A DNA stretch of 64,000 bases from AEGEAN-183 sp045563675 (lineage in GTDB: Bacteria; Pseudomonadota; Gammaproteobacteria; Magnimaribacterales; Magnimaribacteraceae): positions 806,001-870,000 of the forward strand of contig JBJLIX010000001.1 of NCBI GenBank assembly GCA_045563675.1, read 5' to 3'. How positions within the stretch are numbered: position 1 is the stretch's first letter; every line of letters starts with the position of its first letter. The notes beneath the pieces are model-generated. The model worked only from the letters and a program-made list of their open reading frames with translations, was not told the DNA's origin and did no database searches. A program made the translations under genes and the position numbers. This document shows positions 42,250 to 50,826 of the stretch, piece by piece.

Positions 42250-43607
42250 AATCTGAAGAAAGAAAATCTATTCACGGTACCTGGACTGGGCGTTGGACTT
42301 TCATTTTAGCTGCTGCTGGTTCGGCTGTAGGCCTCGGTAATATATGGAAATTTCCCTACATGGCAGGCGAGTATGGAGGGGGAGCCTTTGTATTGGTTTA
42401 CCTAGCTTGTATTTTATTAATTGGTATTCCCATTATGATTGCCGAAATATTAATTGGTAGAAGAGGGCGAAGTAGTCCAGCAAACTCTATGTCTTATCTA
42501 GCACAAGAAGCTAATACTTTTCCACAATGGAAGATTTTAGGAATTATGGGAGCGGTAGCAGGATTGCTGATTTTATCTTTCTATAGTGTAGCTGCAGGTT
42601 GGGCTATTTCGTATATTTTTGAAGGGTTTTCAGGACCTTCAGCAGAATATTATAACCAAGAGTTTAACCATTTCCTTTCAGATGGAACCAAACTAGTTCT
42701 TTTCCATAGTGCTTTTATTTTTATAACTGTCTTCATAGTTGCTAGAGGAGTTATTAAAGGTCTAGAAGTATGGATCAATAGGTTAATGCCTTTGTTGTTC
42801 ATCATAGTTCTTCTTTTGTGTTTATATGCAACCCAAACTGGTGCCTTTCTAGAAGGAGTCTCTTATTTGTTTACTCCCGATTTTTCTAAAATCGATGCCA
42901 TGGTGATCCTTGCTGCATTAGGTCAAGCTTTCTTTACTTTAAGTCTTGGTATGGGAGCGATTATGGCTTATGGGGCATATATGCCAGCTACCCAAAAAAT
43001 AGGATCCACAGCTCTTTCTGTAGCTTTTCTGGATACTTTGGTGGCTATTTTGGCGGGTATTGCTATTTTTCCAATTGTTTTTGCAAACAACCTAGAACCT
43101 GCTGCAGGACCAGGTCTAGTTTTTGTTACTCTTCCTTGGGCATTTGTAAATATGCCTTTAGGACTAATCTTTGGAAAATTGTTTTTTGTACTTTTAAGTA
43201 TTGCTGCTCTTAGTTCCGCTATTTCGCTCTTAGAGCCTGGTGTAGCTTGGGTAGTTGAATCATTAAAAACAAATCGTTTTATTGCATCAGCAGGATTGGG
43301 TTTTGTTGCTTGGACACTTGGTATTTTAAGCGCTCTTTCTTTTAATCTGTTATCTGACTTTACCCCAATTGGAGATCGCAATTTCTTTGACTCAATGGAT
43401 TTCTTGTCAAATCAGATTCTTCTACCGTTAGGAGGTATATTCATTGCTATTTTTGTTGGTTGGGTTATGAAAAGGGAAACTGTTCTAGATGAATTAGAAC
43501 TACAGGATGGATGGGTTATAAGGACTTGGTTTGTATTATTAAAATATTTGTCTCCTCTGTTGGTTGGAATTGTTTTTGTAGCAGCAGTATTCTTTGGAAT
43601 TACTTAG
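42246..43607 (+). CDS. Sodium-dependent transporter, NSS (SNF) family
   Basis: Inner-membrane Na+ symporter of the LeuT fold, 453 residues with about 11-12 hydrophobic spans. The first span carries the sodium/substrate-site signature GSAVGLGNIWKFPYMAGEYG, followed by GAFVLVYLACILLIGIPIMI. FTLSLGMGAIMAYGAYMP matches the TM6 region. Bacterial members take up amino acids or amines, but the substrate cannot be read. It overlaps the small membrane protein gene by 4 bases, and its last 8 bases overlap bamE on the other strand. Confidence 0.93.
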   Translation: MKSEERKSIHGTWTGRWTFILAAAGSAVGLGNIWKFPYMAGEYGGGAFVLVYLACILLIGIPIMIAEILIGRRGRSSPANSMSYLAQEANTFPQWKILGIMGAVAGLLILSFYSVAAGWAISYIFEGFSGPSAEYYNQEFNHFLSDGTKLVLFHSAFIFITVFIVARGVIKGLEVWINRLMPLLFIIVLLLCLYATQTGAFLEGVSYLFTPDFSKIDAMVILAALGQAFFTLSLGMGAIMAYGAYMPATQKIGSTALSVAFLDTLVAILAGIAIFPIVFANNLEPAAGPGLVFVTLPWAFVNMPLGLIFGKLFFVLLSIAALSSAISLLEPGVAWVVESLKTNRFIASAGLGFVAWTLGILSALSFNLLSDFTPIGDRNFFDSMDFLSNQILLPLGGIFIAIFVGWVMKRETVLDELELQDGWVIRTWFVLLKYLSPLLVGIVFVAAVFFGIT

Positions 43608-43932
43608 ATTCAATATCTTTCTCTAAAAGACCACCTTCCCATTTCATTAATTTTCCGTCCTCAAAATATAAAATTACTTTTGTTTCAGCTAAGACCATTT
43701 CTCCTTGGGATACAGAAGTGTAATAGTCCCATCTATTTGGAAAAAAAGTATCACTTATTAAAGGGGTCCCAAGAATATATTTAACTTGTGATTCTGTCAT
43801 TCCTACTTCTAGCTTTTTCAGCATCTCATCATCAACAATATTTCCTTGATTAATAACTACTTGAAACAATGAACAGTTAGTTAAAAAAAGCAAAAGGGAT
43901 AAACAAGATAAATTTTTTATTTTTTTTAGCAT
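43600..43932 (-). CDS. bamE: Outer-membrane assembly lipoprotein BamE
   Basis: Small lipoprotein of the BAM complex, 110 residues (E. coli 113). The signal peptide ends in LFLTNC, so C20 would be lipidated; asparagine just before the cysteine is atypical for a lipobox. The SmpA/OmlA domain has VGMTESQVKYILGTPLISDT and FFPNRWDYYTSV. It is divergent from fur, the conserved gammaproteobacterial arrangement. bamA lies 12 kb downstream in this window. Confidence 0.92.
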   Translation of the reverse strand: MLKKIKNLSCLSLLLFLTNCSLFQVVINQGNIVDDEMLKKLEVGMTESQVKYILGTPLISDTFFPNRWDYYTSVSQGEMVLAETKVILYFEDGKLMKWEGGLLEKDIESK

Positions 43933-43989
43933 CGTTAGTTTTCGACTTAATCTATAATAAATTAATTAATAACTTTTACGGAGCTTATT

Positions 43990-44397
43990 GTGACAGATGA
44001 AACAGAATTAAAGAAGGCAGGTCTAAAAGTTACCTTACCAAGGTTAAGAATTTTGGAGCTTCTCGAGTCTAGTGACACACCCCATATGAGTGCTGAGGAT
44101 ATTTTTAAAAATTTAATGACTTTGGGAGAAGATGTTGGGTTAGCTACAGTTTATAGAGTCTTGACTCAATTTGAGCAGGCAGGTATTTGTATAAGACATA
44201 ATTTTGAAGAAGGGAGGGCAGTTTACGAACTGACCCCTACCAGCCATCATGACCATATGGTTTGCGTAGAAACTGGAGATATCATTGAATTTGAATGTGA
44301 TGAAATTGAAAGACTTCAAGAAAAAGTAGCCAAGGAAAATGGTTATGAAATAGTTGATCACAGTATGGTTATTTATGTTAAGCCTTTAAAGAAATAA
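43990..44397 (+). CDS. fur: Ferric uptake regulator
   Basis: Fe2+-dependent DNA-binding repressor, 135 residues. It starts at GTG with ACGGAG upstream. The winged helix has GLKVTLPRLRILELLESS and EDVGLATVYRVLTQFEQAGI. The metal site is HHDH (residues 86-89) plus H124. Like Pseudomonas Fur (134 aa) it keeps only the first cysteine of the E. coli CxxC (VCVETG) and lacks the cysteine-rich C-terminus, ending IYVKPLKK. No clear Fur box was found in the 57-base bamE-fur gap. Confidence 0.96.
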   Translation: MTDETELKKAGLKVTLPRLRILELLESSDTPHMSAEDIFKNLMTLGEDVGLATVYRVLTQFEQAGICIRHNFEEGRAVYELTPTSHHDHMVCVETGDIIEFECDEIERLQEKVAKENGYEIVDHSMVIYVKPLKK

Positions 44398-44401
44398 GGT
44401 A

Positions 44402-44428
44402 TTGAAGCTTTTAACTTCATCCCCATAT
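44402..44428 (+). promoter_or_regulatory. sigma-32 (heat-shock) promoter of grpE
   Basis: TTGAAG (44402-44407) is followed after 13 bases by CCCCATAT (44421-44428), close to the RpoH consensus CTTGAAA / CCCCATNT. It lies between fur and grpE. The leader to the TTG start is very short, about 12-15 bases. Confidence 0.75.
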
Positions 44429-44448
44429 TGCTGGAGAGGAGAATAGAT

Positions 44449-45015
44449 TTGGGTAATCAAGATAAAGAAAAGAGCAAGAATAAAGAAGAGACTCTAAATG
44501 GTCTTCATGAAGATGATAACGAACAAGAATCATCAGAACAAGATTCGGAAGAAGAGACAGAAGAGTCATTGGAAGAAAAGGTATTAGAACTTAAAGACCA
44601 ACTTCTAAGAGCCCATGCCGAAGTGCAGAATGTAAGAAGAGTTGCTGGCCAAGAAATAACTAAAGCCAGGCTTTACGGTGCTGAATCTTTGGCCAGAGAA
44701 TTCATTACTGTGGGCGATAACATACAAAGAGCCCTCGAATCTTTTGGTCAAGAAGCTGATATTAAATCTATTAAAGAAGGTCTTGAATTGACCTTAAAAA
44801 GCTTTGAAGATTCTCTAGAGACAGCAGGAATTCTGCCAATAAGCCCAAAAGGAGATCCTTTTGATCCAGAAAAACATGAAGCTATATCTGTTGTAGAAGA
44901 TGCACAGGAAGAGCCAAATACTGTGATAGAGGTCATTCAAAGGGGTTTTACCATTCAAAATAGAATTCTACGTCCAGCAAAAGTGGTAGTTACAAAGAAG
45001 GCAGATAATAAATAA
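44449..45015 (+). CDS. grpE: Nucleotide exchange factor GrpE
   Basis: Nucleotide exchange factor and thermosensor for DnaK, 188 residues (E. coli 197). I chose the TTG at 44449 because GGAGAGGAG ends 7 bases upstream; the TTG at 44428 lies within the sigma-32 promoter. The acidic N-terminus leads into a long coiled coil (EEKVLELKDQLLRAHAEVQN), then the C-terminal beta domain PKGDPFDPEKHEAISVVED and VIQRGFTIQNRILRPAKV. Confidence 0.95.
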   Translation: MGNQDKEKSKNKEETLNGLHEDDNEQESSEQDSEEETEESLEEKVLELKDQLLRAHAEVQNVRRVAGQEITKARLYGAESLAREFITVGDNIQRALESFGQEADIKSIKEGLELTLKSFEDSLETAGILPISPKGDPFDPEKHEAISVVEDAQEEPNTVIEVIQRGFTIQNRILRPAKVVVTKKADNK

Positions 45016-45025
45016 CTAACTTTCT

Positions 45026-45054
45026 CTTGAAAAATCTTATCTATCCCCCATTTA
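45026..45054 (+). promoter_or_regulatory. sigma-32 (heat-shock) promoter of dnaK-dnaJ
   Basis: CTTGAAA (45026-45032) and CCCCATTTA (45046-45054) are separated by 13 bases, a full match to the RpoH consensus. The site lies in the 70-base grpE-dnaK gap. The same 13-base spacing is found at grpE. No comparable site precedes dnaJ, so dnaJ and probably dapB are read from here. Confidence 0.9.
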
Positions 45055-45085
45055 GATACTAAATAAATAATTCGGAGACGAAAAT

Positions 45086-47005
45086 ATGGCAAAAGTAATA
45101 GGCATAGATTTAGGTACAACTAATTCTTGTGTTTCCGTTATGGAAGGGGACCAAGCAAAGGTTATTGAGAACTCAGAAGGAGCTAGAACTACCCCTTCTG
45201 TAGTAGCTTATGGAGAGGAGCTTACTGTGGGCGCTCCTGCAAAAAGACAAGCGGTTACAAATCCTAATAATACTCTCTATGCAATCAAAAGACTTATTGG
45301 TAGGAAGCATAGCGATGAAGTAGTTAAAAAAGATGCAAACATGGTCCCTTATAAAATAGTCCCAGCAGAAAATGGTGATGCTTGGGTAGAGGCAGACGGA
45401 AAAAACTTAGCTCCTCAACAAGTTTCAGCAGAAATTCTAAAGAAGATGAAAAAGACAGCTGAAGACTATCTGGGGCATGAGGTGAAAGAAGCTGTAATTA
45501 CGGTTCCAGCTTACTTCAATGACTCTCAAAGACAAGCAACTAAAGATGCTGGAAAAATAGCCGGCCTAGATGTAAAAAGAATAATTAACGAGCCTACTGC
45601 TGCTGCTTTAGCTTATGGGTTAGATAAAGGTAAAGGTGATCAGAAGATCGCAGTTTACGACCTAGGAGGAGGAACATTTGATATCTCTATCATAGAAATA
45701 GCAGAAGTAGATGGAGAGCATCAGTTCGAGGTGTTGTCTACCAATGGAGATACTTTTCTAGGCGGAGAAGATTTCGATTTGGCTGTTATAGAATATTTAA
45801 CTGAAGAGTTTAAAAAGGAATCTGGAGTTGATCTCCATAATGATCCCCTAGCTCTTCAGAGACTTAAAGAAGGAGCTGAAAAAGCTAAGATAGAGTTATC
45901 TAGTAATCAGCAAACAGAAGTTAACCTACCTTACATAACAGCAGACTCTTCAGGACCAAAACACTTCGTTCATAAGTTAACAAGGGCAAAATTGGAATCC
46001 TTAGTAGAAGGTCTAGTTGAAAGAACTATAGCCCCTGTCCAAACTGCATTAAATGATGCAAGTCTTAAAGCTTCAGATGTAGATGAAGTGATATTAGTTG
46101 GAGGGCAAACAAGAATGCCTTTGGTGCAAGAAAAAGTTAAGACTTTTTTTGGTAAAGAATCAAGAAAAGATGTAAATCCTGATGAAGCTGTTGCAGTTGG
46201 AGCGGCAATCCAGGGAGCAGTATTGGCAGGAGATGTAACTGATGTGCTTTTATTGGATGTAACACCTCTGACTTTAGGAATAGAAACCATGGGAGGTGTA
46301 ATGACTCCTTTGATTGATAAGAATACAACTATACCAACAAATAAATCTCAAATTTTTTCAACTGCTGAAGATAATCAGACTGCTGTTACAGTGCATGTTT
46401 TACAGGGCGAAAGAAAGCAAGCAACAGAGAATAAAACCTTAGGGCAGTTTAATCTAACTGATATACCAGCAGCTCCAAGAGGTATGCCTCAAATAGAGGT
46501 TACTTTTGATACTGATGCTAATGGAATTCTTAATGTTTCAGCAAAAGATAAGGCTACTGGAAAGGAACAATCTATAGAAATTAAGGCTTCAAGCGGTCTG
46601 TCTGATGATGAAATAGAGCAAATGGTTAAAGACGCTGAAGTTCATGCTGAGGAAGATAAAAAGTTTGAAGCTTTAGTGCAAACCAGGAATATGGGAGAAA
46701 ATTTAGTCCATAGTTGCAAGAAGACTTTAGAAGAGGCCGGTGATAAAGCTGAACCTAAAGAAAAAGAAGCGATAGAGAAAGGAATAGGTGAGTTAGAAGA
46801 AGCACTTAAAACTGATGATAAAGATCAGATTGATGAAAAAATAAAAACTTTGAGTGAAGCTTCAGCTTCTTTAGCACAAAAACTGTACGAAGAACAACAA
46901 GCTAAAGATAAAGCCCAAGAGGGTGAAACCCAAGAAGAAGGGGCACCTGACACTGATGCTGTTGATGCTGACTTTGAGGAAGTTAAAGAAGAAGAGAAGT
47001 CATAA
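45086..47005 (+). CDS. dnaK: Chaperone DnaK (Hsp70)
   Basis: ATP-driven folding chaperone, 639 residues (E. coli 638). The ATPase domain starts IGIDLGTTNSCVSVMEG and includes IINEPTAAALAYGLDKG, VYDLGGGTFDISI and VILVGGQTRMPLVQEKV. The linker DVLLLDVTPLTLGIET joins the substrate-binding domain (LGQFNLTDIPAAPRGMPQIE). The helical lid ends in a Gln/Glu-rich tail closing DADFEEVKEEEKS. dnaJ follows after 35 bases. Confidence 0.99.
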   Translation: MAKVIGIDLGTTNSCVSVMEGDQAKVIENSEGARTTPSVVAYGEELTVGAPAKRQAVTNPNNTLYAIKRLIGRKHSDEVVKKDANMVPYKIVPAENGDAWVEADGKNLAPQQVSAEILKKMKKTAEDYLGHEVKEAVITVPAYFNDSQRQATKDAGKIAGLDVKRIINEPTAAALAYGLDKGKGDQKIAVYDLGGGTFDISIIEIAEVDGEHQFEVLSTNGDTFLGGEDFDLAVIEYLTEEFKKESGVDLHNDPLALQRLKEGAEKAKIELSSNQQTEVNLPYITADSSGPKHFVHKLTRAKLESLVEGLVERTIAPVQTALNDASLKASDVDEVILVGGQTRMPLVQEKVKTFFGKESRKDVNPDEAVAVGAAIQGAVLAGDVTDVLLLDVTPLTLGIETMGGVMTPLIDKNTTIPTNKSQIFSTAEDNQTAVTVHVLQGERKQATENKTLGQFNLTDIPAAPRGMPQIEVTFDTDANGILNVSAKDKATGKEQSIEIKASSGLSDDEIEQMVKDAEVHAEEDKKFEALVQTRNMGENLVHSCKKTLEEAGDKAEPKEKEAIEKGIGELEEALKTDDKDQIDEKIKTLSEASASLAQKLYEEQQAKDKAQEGETQEEGAPDTDAVDADFEEVKEEEKS

Positions 47006-47040
47006 TATTTCTCCTTATTTTTAAAACTAAAGGCTCATAA

Positions 47041-48165
47041 ATGTCTAAAAGAGACTATTACGACATTTTAGGGGTCGATAGAAGTGCTCAAGGCGATGAA
47101 TTAAAGAAAGCTTATAGGAAGCTTGCGATGAAGTATCATCCGGATAGGAATCCAGATGACTCTTCCGCTTCAGAAAAATTCAAAGAAGCTACAGAAGCTT
47201 ATGAAGTTTTATCAGATTCTTCTAAAAGATCAGCTTATGATCAGTTTGGGCATCAAGGAGTAGATGCCTCTGGATTTGCTGGCGGAGGAAGATCAGCTAC
47301 AGATGCATTTAATGATATATTTGGAGATATATTTGGAGACATTTTTGGAGGCGGTGATCCATTTTCTAGGTCTAGAAATTCTAATAGAGGATCAGATTTG
47401 GAGTTCTCTTTAAAAATTGATTTAGAGAATGCTGTAAAAGGAACTACAGAAAAGATAAGAATACCCGCCTTAAATGCTTGCGATGGTTGCAACGGTTCTG
47501 GAGCAGAACCTGGAACAGAACCATCCTCTTGTCCCTCTTGCCAAGGTGCCGGTCAAGTTAGGATGCAACAAGGTTTTTTTTCTATTTCTCAAACCTGCAG
47601 ACATTGTGGTGGATCTGGTAGAGTCATAACCAATCCATGCAGAGAATGTAAAGGTCAAGGAAGGGTTGAAAAAACTAAGACCCTCTCAGTTAAGATTCCT
47701 GCTGGAATAGACTCTGGGGATAGGATTAGATTATCTGGTGAAGGTGAAGCTGGACCCAGAGGAGGTAGTAGAGGAGACTTATATGTTCAAATCAAGGTCC
47801 TTTCCCATGAGGTCTTTGAAAGGGATGGACAACATTTATATTGTGAAGCTCCAATAAGTTTTGTAGATGCCGCCTTAGGTTCAGAAATAGAGATTCCTAC
47901 TTTAGACGGTAAAGTTAAAATCAAGATTCCCGAAGGAACGCAAACTGGAAAGTTATTTAGACTAAAGGGCAAGGGAGTAAAAAAAATAAGAAGTTCTGCT
48001 ATAGGAGATCTTTTATGTAGAGTGATTGTAGAAACTCCACAGAAACTAGACTCTAAACAAAAAACGCTACTCAAAGAATTGGGTTCATCTCTAAAACAAA
48101 AGAAGAATTCACCTTTAAGCTCAGCCTGGTTCGGAAAAGTAAAATCATTCTTTGATGGTAGTTAA
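47041..48165 (+). CDS. dnaJ: Chaperone DnaJ (Hsp40)
   Basis: J-protein that loads clients onto DnaK, 374 residues (E. coli 376). The J domain covers about residues 1-70 with H33-P34-D35. A Gly/Phe-rich linker follows (FGDIFGDIFGGGDPFSRS). The four zinc-centre CxxCxGxG motifs are CDGCNGSG, CPSCQGAG, CRHCGGSG and CRECKGQG. The C-terminal peptide-binding domains and dimerisation tail are complete. Confidence 0.99.
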   Translation: MSKRDYYDILGVDRSAQGDELKKAYRKLAMKYHPDRNPDDSSASEKFKEATEAYEVLSDSSKRSAYDQFGHQGVDASGFAGGGRSATDAFNDIFGDIFGDIFGGGDPFSRSRNSNRGSDLEFSLKIDLENAVKGTTEKIRIPALNACDGCNGSGAEPGTEPSSCPSCQGAGQVRMQQGFFSISQTCRHCGGSGRVITNPCRECKGQGRVEKTKTLSVKIPAGIDSGDRIRLSGEGEAGPRGGSRGDLYVQIKVLSHEVFERDGQHLYCEAPISFVDAALGSEIEIPTLDGKVKIKIPEGTQTGKLFRLKGKGVKKIRSSAIGDLLCRVIVETPQKLDSKQKTLLKELGSSLKQKKNSPLSSAWFGKVKSFFDGS

Positions 48166-48166
48166 G

Positions 48167-48883
48167 ATGTCTGAAAACTTAATTAATATATTAGTTTCAG
48201 GGTCTACAGGGAAAATGGGTCAATCCTTAATAGAGACATTGTCCCAAAAGAAAAATAAAGATGACTCTGTATATGGGATATTAGAGATTGTGCCGTTTAG
48301 TTTTATTGAGAATAAAGAAATATGGGGCTCTTCTATAATTATAGATTTTTCTGAGCCTTCTTTTAGCATAGCTACATTAGAACAAGCTGTTATAAAAAAA
48401 ATACCTATGATTATTGGTACAACCGGATTTGATGAGGAACAAGAAAAGATAATAAAGGAAGCTTCAAAGCAAATACCTTTAGTATTAGCTCCCAACACCA
48501 GCTTAGGCATAACCCTTTTAAAAGAAATGCTTTCTTCTGTAAAAAATTATCTTGTTAGCCATAAAATTGAAATACTCGAAAAACATCACAAAGATAAGAA
48601 GGACTTACCTTCAGGAACATCAAAAGATATTACTAAATTCATAGAAAATAGCTTATTAGATAGGAAGATTTTGATAGAAAGTTTAAGAGAAGATAGTTCT
48701 GCAGGAGAGCATAGTGTCTCTATAATCAAAGACAATGAAGTCTTAACGATCTCTCATAAAGTTACAAACAGATCTGTTTACTCTGAAGGTGCTTTGTTAG
48801 CAGCAGTTTGGCTTGATAAAAAAAGGGGTTCATCTGGACTTTACCAAATGTCAGACATTTATGTCCCTTTTGAAGATGATTAA
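48167..48883 (+). CDS. dapB: 4-hydroxy-tetrahydrodipicolinate reductase
   Basis: Reduces HTPA with NAD(P)H in lysine and diaminopimelate synthesis, 238 residues (E. coli 273). The nucleotide loop is VSGSTGKMGQSL, the GTTGF block is present, and the catalytic segment is ILEKHHKDKKDLPSGTSKDI. The C-terminal LYQMSDI ends the family domain. ATG 48167, one base after the dnaJ stop, is the likely start; ATG 48155 and TTG 48152 inside dnaJ are possible. carAB, the usual followers in gammaproteobacteria, are absent. Confidence 0.92.
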   Translation: MSENLINILVSGSTGKMGQSLIETLSQKKNKDDSVYGILEIVPFSFIENKEIWGSSIIIDFSEPSFSIATLEQAVIKKIPMIIGTTGFDEEQEKIIKEASKQIPLVLAPNTSLGITLLKEMLSSVKNYLVSHKIEILEKHHKDKKDLPSGTSKDITKFIENSLLDRKILIESLREDSSAGEHSVSIIKDNEVLTISHKVTNRSVYSEGALLAAVWLDKKRGSSGLYQMSDIYVPFEDD

Positions 48884-48936
48884 TTTGTGGTATAAAGCCA
48901 CCCCTTTTTAGAGTAAATTTATTTATTTCTAGAAAA

Positions 48937-49058
48937 TAATGTAGCACGTGTTTGTTTCTATCTCTTGGGTGCTAAAGAAAGCTCATCTTTAGTTAAGAGT
49001 AGTAAAACATGGAAGAATAACCCGAACGATTAAAATCGTTCTTAGACTAGGAGAGCAA
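48937..49058 (+). promoter_or_regulatory. Structured rpsB leader, probable S2 autoregulatory region
   Basis: Three pairings are visible ahead of rpsB. TAGCAC (48942-48947) can pair with GTGCTA (48969-48974). CTAAAGA (48972-48978) can pair with TCTTTAG (48986-48992). These share bases 48972-48974, so they exclude each other. A third hairpin, GAACGAT/ATCGTTC (49024-49041), stands 10 bases before the ribosome-binding site TAGGAGAG. A possible -10, TAATGT, is at 48937-48942 with a poor -35. S2 represses its own operon through the rpsB leader in E. coli; the same role is inferred here. Confidence 0.5.
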
Positions 49059-49949
49059 ATGGCAGATCTATCAATAGAGGAGATGCTCCAAGCAGGAGTC
49101 CATTTCGGACATCAAACGAAGTATTGGAACCCCAAGATGGAAAATTATATTTTTGGTGTTCGTAATAAGATTCACATAATTGATTTAATGCAAACTAAAG
49201 AGCTTTTAAAGCCTGCATTAGCCTTTGTGAAATCAGTGGCACAGAAAAATAACAAAATACTCTTTGTGGCAACCAAGAGAGCTGCTTCAAGCATTCTTAA
49301 AGAAGAAGCAGAAAGATGCAATATGCCTTATGTTAACGAAAGATGGATGGGGGGAATGTTAACTAACTATAAAACCATTAGATCTTCAATTAATAGATTA
49401 GAAGATCTTTTAAGACAGAAAGAAGAGGGCATCTTTAAAAAACTAACCAAAAAAGAAGGCTTAAAATTACAAAGAGAGATAGATAAATTACAAAGAGCTA
49501 TAGGAGGCGTAAGGGATATGGGGGGTCTTCCAGATGCATTATTTGTAATTGACGTTAAAAGAGAATCTATAGCAGTTTCTGAGGCAAGCAAGATGGGAAT
49601 ACCAATAATTGGAGTTGTTGATTCAAACAGTAGTCCTGAGAAGGTTGATTATGTAATACCAGGAAATGATGACGCTACCAGGTCAATTATACTATTTTCT
49701 AGAGCAGTTTCTGATGCTTGCTTAGATGGATCAAAGTTAGCAACCGGATTAAAAACAAATGTAGATTCTGAAGGTCCAAAGATTATTAAGAAAGAAGAAG
49801 ATAATAAAGAAATTAAAAAGAAAGATAAGGAAAGCTCAGAATTAGAAGAATCCCCAAAGAAAGAAAAAAATAAGAATGAGACTGCATCTGAAGAGACACC
49901 CGATATTGATCAAGAAGAAAAAGAGAAATCTAAAGATCAAGAAAAATAA
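49059..49949 (+). CDS. rpsB: 30S ribosomal protein S2 with charged C-terminal tail
   Basis: 30S protein needed to hold S1, 296 residues (E. coli 241). The core has IEEMLQAGVHFGHQTKYWNP, NERWMGGMLTNYKTIRSSIN and VDSNSSPEKVDYVIPGNDD, and ends near residue 243. A further 53 residues (49788-49946) are almost all Lys, Glu, Asp, Ser and Asn, a probably disordered charged tail not seen in E. coli. It starts the rpsB-tsf-frr gene run and is followed by tsf after 9 bases. Confidence 0.97.
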   Translation: MADLSIEEMLQAGVHFGHQTKYWNPKMENYIFGVRNKIHIIDLMQTKELLKPALAFVKSVAQKNNKILFVATKRAASSILKEEAERCNMPYVNERWMGGMLTNYKTIRSSINRLEDLLRQKEEGIFKKLTKKEGLKLQREIDKLQRAIGGVRDMGGLPDALFVIDVKRESIAVSEASKMGIPIIGVVDSNSSPEKVDYVIPGNDDATRSIILFSRAVSDACLDGSKLATGLKTNVDSEGPKIIKKEEDNKEIKKKDKESSELEESPKKEKNKNETASEETPDIDQEEKEKSKDQEK

Positions 49950-49958
49950 GGAATTAAT

Positions 49959-50822
49959 ATGACAAATATCTCAGCATCCCTAGTAAAAGAACTTAGGGAA
50001 AGAACAGGTATGGGAATGATGGATTGCAAACAGGCACTTTTGAAAGTGGAAGGAAATATCGAATTAGCAATTGAAGAATTAAGGAAATCTAGCGGAATTA
50101 AAGCAGAAAAGAAGGCTGACAGGTCAGCTGCCGATGGAATCATTCAGGCTATCCAAAAAGACGATATAGCTTTTATGGTTGAAATAAATTGCGAGACAGA
50201 TTTTGTTGCAAAGGATGATTCATTTATTAATTTTTCAGAAGAGGTTATTAAAGCTCTTTCCATAGAACCCTCTAAAAACTTGAAGGAATTGATGGAAGGA
50301 GAATTAGAAGATAAAAGAGAAAAGCTGGTTCAAAAACTTGGAGAGAATATAGTAGTAAGAAGGATTTACAGAAGTTTAGATGATTCAAGCAATATAGGAG
50401 TCTATTTACATTCAAACAAGAAAATAGCTTGTGTAGTCTGCTTGGAAGGAGGAAATAAAGATATAGCTAAAGAAATAGCTATGCATGCTGCAGCAACCAG
50501 TCCAAGTGCCATTACACCTGAGGACATACCTAAAGAACTTATTGATAAGGAAAGAGAGATATTTGTAGCTCAATCTTCTGAAACTAACAAACCACAGGAC
50601 ATCATTAATAGAATGGTTGAAGGAAAAATAAAAAAATTTATTAATGAAGCTAGCCTTTCTGAACAACAATTTGTAAAGGATCCAGATAAAAAAATTAGAG
50701 ATATTTTAAGTAATAATGACTCTAAAGTATTAGAATTTAGAAGGTTTGAAGTCGGCGAAGGAATTGAGATAGATCAAACAGATTTTGCGACTGAAGTAAT
50801 GTCTCAATTAAATAAATCTTAG
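49959..50822 (+). CDS. tsf: Translation elongation factor Ts
   Basis: GDP/GTP exchange factor for EF-Tu, 287 residues (E. coli 283). The N-terminal UBA-like module is SLVKELRERTGMGMMDCKQA. The core contact motif is EINCETDFVAKDDSF, containing the TDFV loop that contacts the EF-Tu nucleotide site. The C-terminal module ends RRFEVGEGIEIDQTDFATEV. Only 4 bases separate it from frr; pyrH, which nearly always lies between them, is absent. Confidence 0.98.
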   Translation: MTNISASLVKELRERTGMGMMDCKQALLKVEGNIELAIEELRKSSGIKAEKKADRSAADGIIQAIQKDDIAFMVEINCETDFVAKDDSFINFSEEVIKALSIEPSKNLKELMEGELEDKREKLVQKLGENIVVRRIYRSLDDSSNIGVYLHSNKKIACVVCLEGGNKDIAKEIAMHAAATSPSAITPEDIPKELIDKEREIFVAQSSETNKPQDIINRMVEGKIKKFINEASLSEQQFVKDPDKKIRDILSNNDSKVLEFRRFEVGEGIEIDQTDFATEVMSQLNKS

Positions 50823-50826
50823 AAGT

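Noticed and set aside
42968..43381. Long minus-strand open frame inside the NSS transporter gene
   Set aside because: It is a shadow of the transporter codons on the other strand, with no family signature.
43933..43989. Fur-box or strong promoters in the bamE-fur gap
   Set aside because: TATAAT occurs at 43953-43958, but no -35 at suitable spacing and no convincing Fur palindrome was found.
48887..48909. GTGG-loop-CCAC followed by CCCTTTTTA after dapB
   Set aside because: A stem of only four base pairs, with three C before the T run, is below what I would call a terminator.
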